DNA from: an uncultured Eubacteriales bacterium
GTDB lineage: Bacteria > Bacillota > Clostridia > Oscillospirales > CAG-382
Direction: 5' to 3'
NCBI GenBank assembly: GCA_934444485.1
Contig: CAKSCN010000022.1
Span: 1 to 21,416, forward strand
Length of the DNA: 21,416 nucleotides
In this document: piece by piece, positions 1 through 6,240 of the stretch
How the letters are laid out: the number at the start of each line of letters is the position of its first letter
Numbering within the stretch: position 1 is the first letter of the stretch
The notes under the pieces: generated by a model
Database searches by the model: none
The model's input: the letters and a program-made list of their open reading frames with translations, nothing else
Told to the model about the DNA's origin: nothing
Program-made: the position numbers and the translations under genes

Positions 1-1
1 G

Positions 2-448
2 ATTGCCGACGACGGCGAGGTTATCCGTCAGGTTGAAGACGACCGGAAGGCGCTTTCCGCTCTTGTCGGCTATGAGGTTGTCGGCATGGCGTATCCGTGC
101 GGCGGAGTAAACAACGACGACAGGGTGGCGAAGCTTATTGCGGAGAACACGGGCGTGAAGTACGCACGGACGATAACGTCGAGCTTTTCCTTTGACTTAC
201 AGCAGAATCTTTACCGTTTCAATCCGACGGTATATCTGCACGGCGACGGCATTGCACGTGCGACCGAGCTTGCGAAGGAATTTCTTGCCATGGAGACCGA
301 CGAGCCGAAGATATTCTACATTTGGAGTCACGCCTACGAGTTCGACATTCGCAACACATGGGGTGAGGTCGAGGAGTTCTGCCGCCTGATTTCGGGTCAC
401 GACGACGTATTTTACGGCACGAACACCGAGGTTCTTCTCTCGAAGTGA
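2..448 (+). CDS. Polysaccharide deacetylase, C-terminal part (5' truncated by window edge)
   Basis: The reading frame is open from base 2, with no start or ribosome site visible, so this is the last ~148 codons of a longer gene. Residues encoded near 86-110 read MAYPCGGVNNDD, the conserved stretch found late in the NodB-type deacetylase fold. The following FYIWSHAYEFD and TNTEVLL segments match the C-terminal part of clostridial polysaccharide deacetylases that act on N-acetylated sugars. Known of the family: metal-dependent removal of acetyl groups from chitin-like or peptidoglycan sugars. The N-terminal metal-binding motifs lie outside the window, so activity cannot be judged. The AraC-type gene begins 6 nt after the stop, so the two are probably co-transcribed. 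The ATG at 86 is internal, because the open frame and family homology extend upstream of it. Confidence 0.82.
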   Translation: MADDGEVIRQVEDDRKALSALVGYEVVGMAYPCGGVNNDDRVAKLIAENTGVKYARTITSSFSFDLQQNLYRFNPTVYLHGDGIARATELAKEFLAMETDEPKIFYIWSHAYEFDIRNTWGEVEEFCRLISGHDDVFYGTNTEVLLSK

Positions 449-454
449 CGGAAG

Positions 455-1288
455 ATGAGGACGATACCGTTTTCCGAGCTTCACAAGGTTGACTTTACTC
501 TGTCGGACATACTTGCGCTTCCGCAGTTCTGGCACGACGGTTCCGTATACAGCTTTGCCGAGCGTGCAAGGCCCAATCACGGCGTGATGTTTTTCACGGG
601 TTCGAGTGCCGTATACACGGGGAGCGACGGTTCACGCTGTGCCGAGGCTTCGCCGACCGACGTTGTTTACGTTCCAAAGGGAGTGCGGTACACAGTCGCT
701 TTCAGCGGAAACGACGACAAGGCAGGCACGAGCAACTATCTCATAAATTTTATACTCACCGACAAAAACGGCGAAGAGTTTGCGCTTTCGGACGGGGTCA
801 CGGTATACTCTGAGGCGTTTTCGGACACGCTCTGCGAGAAATTTGCACAGCTGTCGAGGCAGTCGATGACGGCGTTTCATCCGCCGTGCAGGGTAAAGGC
901 GGCGCTTTACGATCTATTGTGCGACATATCACAGTCGCTTCACGACGAGGAGATACCGGGGACATCGGCACTGATTCTCCCGGCGACGACCTACATTGCC
1001 GAGAACTATCTTTCGAGCGGAATCAGTGTGAAAAAGCTTGCGGAGATATCCTGTATGAGCGAGGCGAATTTCCGGCGTGTGTTTGAAAAGAGCGTCGGTA
1101 TGCCGCCGAAAGAGTACGTACTCCGACTTAAATTCGGCACTGCCGCCACTCTCCTTGAACACGGCGGCTACACCGTTGAAAAAGCGGCTCGCTACGTCGG
1201 CTTCGACGATCCCTCTTACTTCGTCCGTATCTATAAAAAGTATATGGGCAATTCCCCCGGCAAAGAAAAACACGCCGCACTGCGGTAA
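455..1288 (+). CDS. AraC-family transcriptional regulator
   Basis: This is a 277-aa protein. Its C-terminal ~100 residues (about 175-268) form the double helix-turn-helix of the AraC/XylS family. The first HTH is around 191-212 (SVKKLAEISCMSEANFRRVF). The second is around 240-262 (TVEKAARYVGFDDPSYFVRIYK), followed by the usual KYMGNSP signature. Residues 1-165 look like a cupin-type sensing domain (VMFFTGSSAVYTG, DVVYVPKG) of the kind that binds sugars in regulators of glycan genes. The ATG at 455 lies 6 nt after the deacetylase stop and has only a weak upstream GGAAG, consistent with translational coupling. It probably controls its own operon or nearby carbohydrate genes; the effector cannot be read from the sequence. 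Confidence 0.9.
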   Translation: MRTIPFSELHKVDFTLSDILALPQFWHDGSVYSFAERARPNHGVMFFTGSSAVYTGSDGSRCAEASPTDVVYVPKGVRYTVAFSGNDDKAGTSNYLINFILTDKNGEEFALSDGVTVYSEAFSDTLCEKFAQLSRQSMTAFHPPCRVKAALYDLLCDISQSLHDEEIPGTSALILPATTYIAENYLSSGISVKKLAEISCMSEANFRRVFEKSVGMPPKEYVLRLKFGTAATLLEHGGYTVEKAARYVGFDDPSYFVRIYKKYMGNSPGKEKHAALR

Positions 1289-1336
1289 ATCCGTTCGCCG
1301 AAAGGGGATTGCGGGGGCTACGGGGCTTACGGGGGT

Positions 1337-1358
1337 GTTCTTTTCTGAAGAAAAGAAC
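1337..1358. repeat. 10-bp hairpin downstream of the AraC gene, possible terminator
   Basis: Arms GTTCTTTTCT and AGAAAAGAAC pair perfectly around GA, 48 nt after the AraC stop. The following bases (CCAAAAG) are not a T run, so termination on the + strand is uncertain. On the minus strand the hairpin is followed by ACACCCCC, again not terminator-like. I recall similar GTTCTTTT...AAAAGAACCAAAAG sequences as common intergenic repeats in gut clostridia, but did not verify this. Confidence 0.5.
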
Positions 1359-1374
1359 CAAAAGACTTCAAGGA

Positions 1375-1391
1375 GCAAAGCTTCGCTTTGC
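1375..1391. repeat. GCTTCGC-core mini-hairpin
   Basis: GCAAAGC and GCTTTGC pair over 7 bp around a TTC loop. The other strand reads with a GAA loop closed by GC pairs, i.e. GCGAAGC, a DNA sequence known for unusually stable mini-hairpins. The same core recurs in the other gene-free gaps of this window (6131-6147, 6481-6487, 13138-13144, 13287-13293). Confidence 0.6.
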
Positions 1392-1428
1392 AGGGGACGG
1401 GTTATATTGTAATTTGAAGGCACTGCCG

Positions 1429-1461
1429 AAGTCGGCGTCCATATGCGCAAGCCGCCGACTT
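1429..1461. repeat. Twin hairpin repeat, copy A (loop CATATGCGCAA)
   Basis: Arms AAGTCGGCGTC (1429-1439) and GCCGCCGACTT (1451-1461) pair with one mismatch around the 11-nt loop CATATGCGCAA (1440-1450). Copy B lies 69 bp further on with the identical loop and a different, still complementary, stem. Read on the minus strand the loop is TTGCG followed by the palindrome CATATG. Confidence 0.8.
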
Positions 1462-1497
1462 AAATGAGCAGGACTCATCTTATCCGAGATAGTGCGA

Positions 1498-1530
1498 AAG
1501 TCGGTCACCATATGCGCAAGTGACCGACTT
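1498..1530. repeat. Twin hairpin repeat, copy B (loop CATATGCGCAA)
   Basis: Arms AAGTCGGTCAC (1498-1508) and GTGACCGACTT (1520-1530) are a perfect 11-bp inverted repeat around the same 11-nt loop as copy A (1509-1519). Relative to copy A the inner stem has changed on both sides (GCGTC/GCCGC to GTCAC/GTGAC), so pairing is kept while sequence is not. Confidence 0.82.
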
Positions 1531-1703
1531 AGATTTTTGTGGGCGTGAATTTTGAGGAACTGTAATTTTGAGCGTATACCGTTCACCGATTTTACGCCTC
1601 GCACGGCTCGACAGCAAAATTCGGCGAAGAGGAGCTTTTTGGAGAGTGCGTGAATTGAGGGTTGCGCTTACTTATGGGGAATTCGGGGAAAATGAGCTTC
1701 CTT

Positions 1704-1733
1704 GAAAGTGCGAAGCTCGAGGTTAGCACTTTC
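1704..1733. repeat. 8-bp hairpin
   Basis: Arms GAAAGTGC (1704-1711) and GCACTTTC (1726-1733) pair perfectly around a 14-nt loop containing GAAGCTCGAGG. It belongs to the same hairpin-rich patchwork; function unknown. Confidence 0.6.
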
Positions 1734-1745
1734 TCCATGGTATGT

Positions 1746-1779
1746 GGAAAAAATGCGAGCTTGCGAAGCATTTTCTTCC
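1746..1779. repeat. Hairpin with an 11-nt GAGCTTGCGAA loop
   Basis: AAAATGC (1750-1756) pairs with GCATTTT (1768-1774) around GAGCTTGCGAA (1757-1767). Outer GGAA/TTCC pairs extend the stem past a one-base bulge. The loop length matches the 11-nt loops of the other hairpin families here, although an alternative GCTT/AAGC inner pairing is possible. It is followed at 1782-1802 by another small inverted repeat (GTCGC/GCGAC within GTGA/TCAC). Confidence 0.5.
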
Positions 1780-1907
1780 GTGAAAGTCGCTTGCGACGTC
1801 ACATCGTAGGGCGGGCGGCTTGTCTCCCGCCGCATGAACCGCACGCAAGGTTATCGTTTTCGTACCGTAAAAAACCGACAAACGGCAAGCACCATATAAT
1901 CAATGAA

Positions 1908-2042
1908 GAAAAGCGAAGCTTTTCCACGTCAATTCTCCATTCTCCACTCTCCATTCTCAATTTCAAAGCGACTTTAGGAGCTTTTCCACCCCAATTCTCC
2001 ATTTTCCACTCTCAATTCTCACTTTGAAAAGCTCCGCTTTTC
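1908..2042. repeat. CTCCACTCTC-type repeat block bounded by two GAAAAGC hairpins
   Basis: The block is bracketed by GAAAAGC-GAA-GCTTTTC (1908-1924) and GAAAAGC-TCC-GCTTTTC (2026-2042). The latter overlaps the stop codon of the ECF gene. Between them two degenerate tandem units contain CAATTCTCCATT and CTCCACTCTC or TTCCACTCTC, separated by a unique segment. Part of that segment (1955-1984) recurs perfectly at 6061-6090 on the other strand. Such pyrimidine-rich TCTCCATT repeats look like a dispersed non-coding repeat family. Confidence 0.6.
1955..1984 (+). repeat. 30-bp dispersed repeat, copy 1
   Basis: This 30-bp stretch (starting TCTCAATTTC, ending AGGAGCTTT) is the exact reverse complement of 6061-6090. 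In both copies the flank on the TCTC side is CTCCA-rich, so the homologous unit is longer than the perfect match. Confidence 0.85.
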
Positions 2043-2559
2043 ACCCTGCGTACTTTTCGTAGAGCTTCTGTATTCCGCACTTACGGCAGAGCAGCGTACC
2101 GACGACCGCACCGACCGCCGCCTGCAATATCTGGAACGGGAGCTTGAGAAGTGCATACTCGGGCGTGCTGTAGACAAACGCTCTGCCGAGAGAATAGCCG
2201 ACAACCATTATGACAGCACCCACGGTCACGCCTATTGCCGACGCCGCAGCAGGGTGCTTTTTCATTACGTTGTGCGAGATAAGCGATATTGCGACCGCCT
2301 GGAGTCCGTGGGTGACGAGCGACACGAACATCGGCGTCGGGTAGAAGAACAAATCTCCGAGAAACGCTCCGACTCCGCCGACCATGAACGCCGCAAACGG
2401 GTCGAGAAGCAGTGCCGCAAGGCAGATAACTATGTCGTTCATGTAAAGGTGTCCGCCCGGAACGGGTACTCCGAATGAACTCATTGCCACGTTGAGTGCC
2501 GTGAACATGGCGGTTATGCATATACGGATCGTCATTTTTCTCATGTTTTTTTCTTTCAT
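2041..2559 (-). CDS. ECF transporter substrate-binding (S) component
   Basis: This is a 172-aa integral membrane protein with about six hydrophobic segments, starting at residues ~10, ~42, ~55, ~79, ~107 and ~141. The pattern PVPGGHLYMNDIVICLAALLLDP followed by GGVGAFLGDL and a PTPMFVSLVTHGLQ segment is typical of energy-coupling-factor S components, which capture a vitamin or metabolite and dock with the EcfAAT module. The ATG at 2559 was chosen because AAGGGGG sits 9 nt upstream; an ATG at 2565 is too close to that site. No energizing module lies in the window, so it must use a shared one. The neighbouring divergent MocR-type regulator hints at a vitamin B6-type substrate (inference only). 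Signatures do not distinguish it from other S-component specificities. Confidence 0.8.
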   Translation of the reverse strand: MKEKNMRKMTIRICITAMFTALNVAMSSFGVPVPGGHLYMNDIVICLAALLLDPFAAFMVGGVGAFLGDLFFYPTPMFVSLVTHGLQAVAISLISHNVMKKHPAAASAIGVTVGAVIMVVGYSLGRAFVYSTPEYALLKLPFQILQAAVGAVVGTLLCRKCGIQKLYEKYAG

Positions 2560-2573
2560 TTGCATTTTCCCCC

Positions 2574-2602
2574 TTGAATTTACTGTGCAAGTAGTATATA
2601 AT
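2574..2602 (+). promoter_or_regulatory. Sigma-A promoter for the MocR-type gene
   Basis: TTGAAT (2574-2579) and TATAAT (2597-2602) are separated by exactly 17 bp on the + strand, about 85 nt upstream of the regulator's start codon. The region also lies just upstream of the divergent ECF gene, so one regulator could act on both. Confidence 0.7.
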
Positions 2603-2606
2603 AACT

Positions 2607-2629
2607 TCTGCATATATAAAATAGGCAGA
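2607..2629. promoter_or_regulatory. Possible operator between the divergent ECF and MocR genes
   Basis: TCTGC (2607-2611) and GCAGA (2625-2629) form a 5-bp inverted repeat with a 13-bp AT-rich centre, immediately downstream of the + strand -10 box. Its position would suit autoregulation and control of the ECF gene. The arms are short and could be chance. A weak minus-strand -10 (TATAAT, 2645-2640) lies beside it. Confidence 0.3.
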
Positions 2630-2687
2630 TACAGAGAAAATTATATAGCCAGATGTGTTTGCAAAACAAACGGAGGAATACGTTCGG

Positions 2688-3776
2688 ATGAAATACGCAA
2701 TCGACAAAGCAAGACGTCCCGTCTACCTACAGCTTTACAAACAGCTTCGTGACGACATAGTCTGCGGCGCATACGTATACGGTGCAAAGCTTCCGTCACG
2801 GCGCACTCTTGCGGAGGAGGTCGGGGTAAGCACCGTGACGGTCGAGCACGCCTACACTCTTCTTTGCGACGAGGGATATGCGGAGTCACGGGAGCGAAGC
2901 GGTTTCAGAGTGATTTTCAGGCAGACGGACGGTTTCGTTTCGCACACGGAGACGCACGCAAGGCCTCCGCAAAAATCCGCAAAGCCGTCACCGTACCCGG
3001 CATTTCCCGTATCGGTTTTAAGCAAGACCATGCGCCGTGTCCTTTCGGACTATTACGACGTCATTCTCGAAAAGTCGCCCAATGCAGGCTGTGCGGAGCT
3101 TCGGGGGGCGATAAAGCAGCATCTCGCAAGGAACAGGGGAATCACGGTCGAAGAGGAGCAGATTATAGTCGGTTCGGGTGCGGAATACCTGTACGGACTC
3201 ATAGTCATGCTTCTCGGGAAAGAGCGGACCTACGCCATAGAGACGCCGTCGTATGAAATAATCGGGAAAATCTATGCGGCGTCGGGCGTAAAATACGAAT
3301 CGCTTCCGCTGACCGACGACGGCATCGACAGTGCGGCGCTGTTTTCGTCCCACGCCGACGTTCTGCACACGACACCGTACAGGAGCTTTCCGAGCGGCGT
3401 CACGGCATCTGCTTCAAAGCGGCATGAATACATACGCTGGGCGGACAGTGCCGACAGGTTCATAATAGAGTCGGACTACGGCTCCGAATTTTCCGTGACC
3501 TCGCAGCCTGTTGAAACGCTCTTTGCCCTCTCGGAGGGCGGCAATGTTATATACCTCAACACCTTTTCAAAGACAATATCGTCCTCTATGCGTGTCGGCT
3601 ACATGGTTCTGCCGAAGAAGCTCACCGCTCCATTTTACGACAGGCTCGGCTTCTATTCCTGCACCGTCCCCACATTTGAGCAGTACGTCCTTGCAGAGCT
3701 TATCTCCGGCGGCGATTTTGAAAGACATATCAATCGGGTCAGACGTGTTTTGAGAAGGAGTGCGGCGGAAAAATAA
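2688..3776 (+). CDS. MocR-type (GntR HTH plus aminotransferase-like) regulator, C-terminally short
   Basis: This is a 362-aa protein. Residues ~1-75 are a GntR winged HTH (PVYLQLYKQLRDDI, GAKLPSRRTLAEEVGVSTVTVEHAY). Residues ~100-362 follow the type I aminotransferase fold, with the cofactor Asp in IIESDYGSEF (about D263) and the Schiff-base lysine in NTFSKTISSSMRVGY (K295). The start at 2688 follows GGAGG by 11 nt; the earlier ATG at 2655 precedes that site. Family members usually run to ~450-480 aa. This one stops right after FERHINRVRRVLRRSAAEK, where the C-terminal small domain of ~90-100 residues normally continues. A terminator follows 14 nt later and no continuation appears in the other frames, so this is truncation rather than a nearby frameshift. 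MocR proteins often sense PLP; retention of D and K suggests PLP could still bind. Confidence 0.85.
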   Translation: MKYAIDKARRPVYLQLYKQLRDDIVCGAYVYGAKLPSRRTLAEEVGVSTVTVEHAYTLLCDEGYAESRERSGFRVIFRQTDGFVSHTETHARPPQKSAKPSPYPAFPVSVLSKTMRRVLSDYYDVILEKSPNAGCAELRGAIKQHLARNRGITVEEEQIIVGSGAEYLYGLIVMLLGKERTYAIETPSYEIIGKIYAASGVKYESLPLTDDGIDSAALFSSHADVLHTTPYRSFPSGVTASASKRHEYIRWADSADRFIIESDYGSEFSVTSQPVETLFALSEGGNVIYLNTFSKTISSSMRVGYMVLPKKLTAPFYDRLGFYSCTVPTFEQYVLAELISGGDFERHINRVRRVLRRSAAEK

Positions 3777-3782
3777 AACACC

Positions 3783-3829
3783 AAAAAAGCGCACCGGCAG
3801 GTCTATCAATCCGTCGGTGCATTCGTTTT
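3783..3829. terminator. Bidirectional intrinsic terminator
   Basis: GCACCGGC (3791-3798) pairs with GTCGGTGC (3813-3820), 8 bp including one G-T wobble, plus inner GG/CC pairs. On the + strand ATTCGTTTT follows. On the minus strand GCTTTTTT follows (A6 at 3783-3788). It sits between the convergent 3' ends of the MocR gene and the HTH gene and can serve both. Confidence 0.75.
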
Positions 3830-3852
3830 ATGTTCACTTTGCGTTCGTTTAC

Positions 3853-5277
3853 CTACCTCGCCTTTTCGACAAGCTCGGCTATCAGCTTGCGGCTGTTTTC
3901 CTCGGACAGGCAGCAATTCGGGACGACGTCGTCGGTTATGAAATCGTGGAGAAGTCTTACCATGTCACGGTTGGTTATCGTTATCTGGCTGTAGTTTTTC
4001 CAATAGCCGCCCCTCGGGTCCATCACCGAGATGAACTTCGACTCGTATGCCACAAGGAGTAGCTCTCCGGCTTTGTAATCTTCGTTCAGTATGTGTATGT
4101 TCAAACCCGGCACACGAAGCACCGCCTCGAGAGATTCAAGCCGCTCCTCTTTCGTCAGCGGACGGAAAAACGGGAAGTAGTCGTCGGTCCTGCCGCTTTC
4201 GATAAAACGCTCTATCGCCTCACGGTCATACACGCAGAGTCTGTTTATCCCTGCGCCGTGAAGCTTCTCCGAGCGTGCCTTAAGCACCTTGTACATTCGC
4301 TGAATTATCGGCGCGTCCTTGCCGAGTCCCATGTAGTCCGAGTCCTCGTAGAGCCGCTTCTGTATGTGAAACGGAATAGTCATAAAGCTCGGCGACGCCT
4401 CAAGCGAAACCGCAGTAAGATCGTCGTCATTCCGCTGTGCGTCAAGAAAATCCGGAAGATTCTCAAGCGGCACGTTGAAACGCTCCTTCGTCATGAACAT
4501 CGACTTCTCGATAAGCCTTTCGTAGTCGGCACGAAAGTGCTTCTGCGCCGACGCACTCGTCTTTTCGCAGAGGTACCCGAACCCCGTGGGAGTGTACAGA
4601 CTGAACAGGTGCGTCGCTCCGCCGTCCTCGCAGAATATCATCATGCGGCGGTTCTTCACAAGGTTCTTCGGAAGCGCGTACGGGTAGTACTCAATAAACG
4701 GCGCAAGCCTGAAAAGTGCGATAAGCTGTGCGCTCAACTCTCTTTTGTCGTCGCTGTCACGGAAAAAGTGGTATATCTTCAGCTCTCCGACGGTTCTGCT
4801 GTGGGTGAGTCTCGTGAGCGCCTCGACAAGCTCCGGTCCCGTCATATTTTCAATGTATATCGACACAGCACCGCTCGAATGGCTCTCAACCGCCGACACG
4901 ACAAGGTCTTCGAGGTATATGCGCTCACGGCACTCCTCGCCGTTCATAAAGGTACAGCGGCAGACGCTTTCAACCTTCGGCTCACGCATAATGAGCGTGC
5001 GAAGCGACGACCGTGCGGCTCTGACATCGGGCGGCACTCTGTGTACGGCAATCGCCGCCGTCATCTCACGCTTCTCTGCGTCCGAAAGACCGAGAGTCTG
5101 CTCGAGCTGTTCCGCAAAGCGCACAATACTGCGGTATGAGCTTTCGTCCTCGACTATCCGCTGAAGCTGAGTCTTGCTCTTCATCTCCATGAGTGCGGCA
5201 AGTCTGCGTATGCTCATGCCCCTGCTCTCCAAAACACTTCTCAAAAAATGTCCGAAGGTCTTTTCTTCATTATTCAT
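3853..5277 (-). CDS. HTH-domain protein with a large unrecognised C-terminal region
   Basis: This is a 474-aa soluble protein with no signal peptide or membrane segment. Residues ~7-65 resemble an XRE-like helix-turn-helix (FGHFLRSVLESRGMSIRRLAALMEMKSKTQLQRIVE). The remaining ~400 residues match no family I can name. They contain blocks such as IYHFFRDSDDKRELSAQLIALF, and aromatic stretches DDYFPFFRPLT and DPRGGYWKNYSQITITNRDM. The overall plan resembles a regulator with a C-terminal ligand-sensing domain. The ATG at 5277 was chosen because GGTGAT, matching the 16S anti-Shine-Dalgarno end, ends 3 nt before it; an in-frame TTG at 5292 would have no ribosome site. A consensus promoter with a palindrome lies upstream, suggesting autoregulation. 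The gene ends at a shared terminator. Confidence 0.75.
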   Translation of the reverse strand: MNNEEKTFGHFLRSVLESRGMSIRRLAALMEMKSKTQLQRIVEDESSYRSIVRFAEQLEQTLGLSDAEKREMTAAIAVHRVPPDVRAARSSLRTLIMREPKVESVCRCTFMNGEECRERIYLEDLVVSAVESHSSGAVSIYIENMTGPELVEALTRLTHSRTVGELKIYHFFRDSDDKRELSAQLIALFRLAPFIEYYPYALPKNLVKNRRMMIFCEDGGATHLFSLYTPTGFGYLCEKTSASAQKHFRADYERLIEKSMFMTKERFNVPLENLPDFLDAQRNDDDLTAVSLEASPSFMTIPFHIQKRLYEDSDYMGLGKDAPIIQRMYKVLKARSEKLHGAGINRLCVYDREAIERFIESGRTDDYFPFFRPLTKEERLESLEAVLRVPGLNIHILNEDYKAGELLLVAYESKFISVMDPRGGYWKNYSQITITNRDMVRLLHDFITDDVVPNCCLSEENSRKLIAELVEKAR

Positions 5278-5331
5278 ACTATCACCACACAAACGATAAT
5301 CGCCGAATTTACATAAAGTATATAACTTAGG

Positions 5332-5354
5332 TATAATTACATCACATAATTATA
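5332..5354. promoter_or_regulatory. 23-bp perfect inverted repeat over the HTH-gene -10 box, probable operator
   Basis: TATAATTA (5332-5339) and TAATTATA (5347-5354) are perfect 8-bp arms separated by 7 bp. The second arm contains the minus-strand -10 box itself and the first covers the likely transcription start. A dimeric repressor here would block RNA polymerase. The nearest candidate is the HTH protein encoded just downstream. AT-rich palindromes can arise by chance, which limits confidence. Confidence 0.5.
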
Positions 5355-5377
5355 TCATATTATTCTCGTATTGTCAA
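5349..5377 (-). promoter_or_regulatory. Consensus sigma-A promoter of the HTH gene
   Basis: On the minus strand a perfect TTGACA (5377-5372) is followed after exactly 17 bp by a perfect TATAAT (5354-5349), 72 nt upstream of the start codon at 5277. Both boxes match consensus fully, so the promoter should be strong unless repressed. Confidence 0.85.
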
Positions 5378-5529
5378 ATATCGGACACATAGAATTTGTG
5401 TGTGACCGCCTGAAAAAATGGTAAAAACGGAAAAATGTTACATTTAATTCACGCCGTCGAAGCCCGAAAAGCTCAGAATTTTGTATTTTTCGACCGTTCT
5501 CACCCGAAAATGCGCCGCCACGGCAACCG

Positions 5530-5994
5530 TCACATCCCTCTCAGAAACACGCCGCCAACGATTATCACGGCAAGCGGAGAGAGCGTGCGGATAAAGAACG
5601 CCGTTTTTTCGTCGGCGGTGCGCCTTAGGTGAGCTGACGCCGCAAGCGTGACGGCAACCGTGAGCAGGTACATGGCGACGGGGAAAAGCGCCGTGCGCAT
5701 GACGCCCTCGAGGGAGATATCGTTCACGGCACGCACACGCATCGCAATGCTCACCGCCGCAAGAAGCTCCGAGAGCAGAAAGCCGCACGACACGAGCGAA
5801 ACCGACCTTACCGCCGACTCCAAATTCCGCGCGGCTCTCTCGCATCCCGATATTTCGCCGCTTTCGGCGGTCAGCGGAGGGTTTCCCGTTTCCGCAAGCG
5901 CACGGCTGCAAAAGTATGTCATCGGAAGTGCAAAAACAAGGCTTTTCCCTCCCGATAGAAGTGCGCAGGCGGCGTAAAGCAGGAATATTTTCAT
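5530..5994 (-). CDS. Small polytopic membrane protein of unknown function
   Basis: This 154-aa protein has about four hydrophobic segments. They are residues ~2-28 (FLLYAACALLSGGKSLVFAL), ~67-85 (SLVSCGFLLSELLAAVSIAM), ~102-122 (ALFPVAMYLLTVAVTLAASA) and ~134-151 (TLSPLAVIIVGGVFL). I do not recognise a family. The ATG at 5994 follows AAAGG by 9 nt; a TTG at 6003 directly abuts that site and is less likely. The gene lies on the same strand as the HTH gene, but 252 bp and a separate strong promoter divide them. No promoter of its own is clear upstream. A longer overlapping frame (5444-6001) reads as arginine- and cysteine-rich shadow sequence and was rejected. Confidence 0.6.
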   Translation of the reverse strand: MKIFLLYAACALLSGGKSLVFALPMTYFCSRALAETGNPPLTAESGEISGCERAARNLESAVRSVSLVSCGFLLSELLAAVSIAMRVRAVNDISLEGVMRTALFPVAMYLLTVAVTLAASAHLRRTADEKTAFFIRTLSPLAVIIVGGVFLRGM

Positions 5995-6060
5995 GTTGCA
6001 CAACCTTTCTTTCGCATTTTGCTCTATTCTCGACGGGTTTTATGCAACGTATTCACGGCG

Positions 6061-6090
6061 AAAGCTCCTAAAGTCGCTTTGAAATTGAGA
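6061..6090 (-). repeat. 30-bp dispersed repeat, copy 2 (inverted)
   Basis: Exact reverse complement of 1955-1984. The adjoining 6091-6099 region continues the CTCCACTCTC-type similarity on the minus strand, showing that a larger unit has been copied between the two gaps. Confidence 0.85.
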
Positions 6091-6095
6091 GTGGA

Positions 6096-6162
6096 GAGTT
6101 GTCAAAGCCAACTCGAGAGGAAATGTACGCTTCGCTGAGTGCTTCGCACTCACATTTCTCTC
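6096..6162. repeat. Compound hairpin with GCTTCGC cores
   Basis: Here GAGTTG/CAACTC form a 6-bp hairpin (6096-6114). An outer stem follows: GAGAGGAAATGT (6115-6126) pairs with ACATTTCTCTC (6152-6162) apart from one bulge. That outer stem encloses GAGTGC-TTC-GCACTC (6137-6151) and a minimal GC-TTC-GC hairpin (6129-6135), forming a branched structure. Function unknown; it may be part of a mobile repeat or a processing signal. Confidence 0.6.
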
Positions 6163-6240
6163 CGCCCTCTACACAGCGTTTGTGCGTGATTGTATGGTGC
6201 GAATTTGGGGCGTGTGCGGGGACGGATACTATGCTTTTGC

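Larger units (their letters stand above)
1289..2040. other. Gene-free, hairpin-rich intergenic stretch (752 bp)
   Basis: No convincing gene lies here; the open frames are short, lack good ribosome sites and cross repeat sequence. The stretch is instead a patchwork of inverted repeats. These are a 10-bp hairpin at 1337-1358, a GCAAAGC/GCTTTGC mini-hairpin at 1375-1391, twin hairpins at 1429-1461 and 1498-1530, and small hairpins between those two at 1464-1478 (ATGAG/CTCAT). Further hairpins lie at 1704-1733 and 1746-1779, and two 7-bp hairpins at 1908-1924 and 2026-2042. Between 1925 and 2025 runs degenerate CTCCATTCTCCACTCTC-like sequence. Positions 1531-1690 show nothing I recognise. Confidence 0.8.

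Noticed and set aside
1420..1535. CRISPR array or attenuator
   Set aside because: Only two hairpin units with 36 bp between them, no constant direct repeat with unique spacers and no cas gene; not placed as a leader of any gene.
1662..2027. 121-aa open frame in the repeat-rich gap
   Set aside because: Runs through hairpins and TCTCCATT repeats, with no ribosome site or domain.
2560..2687. Riboswitch upstream of the ECF gene
   Set aside because: Only 128 bp shared with a divergent promoter; no multi-stem fold or known aptamer signature seen.
4093..5139. 348-aa frame antisense to the HTH gene
   Set aside because: Arg/His/Leu-rich shadow of the minus-strand gene, which has a consensus promoter and ribosome site.
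5444..6001. 185-aa frame overlapping the small membrane protein
   Set aside because: Basic, cysteine-rich and lacking membrane segments; the 5530-5994 frame has coherent hydrophobic helices and a better placed ribosome site.
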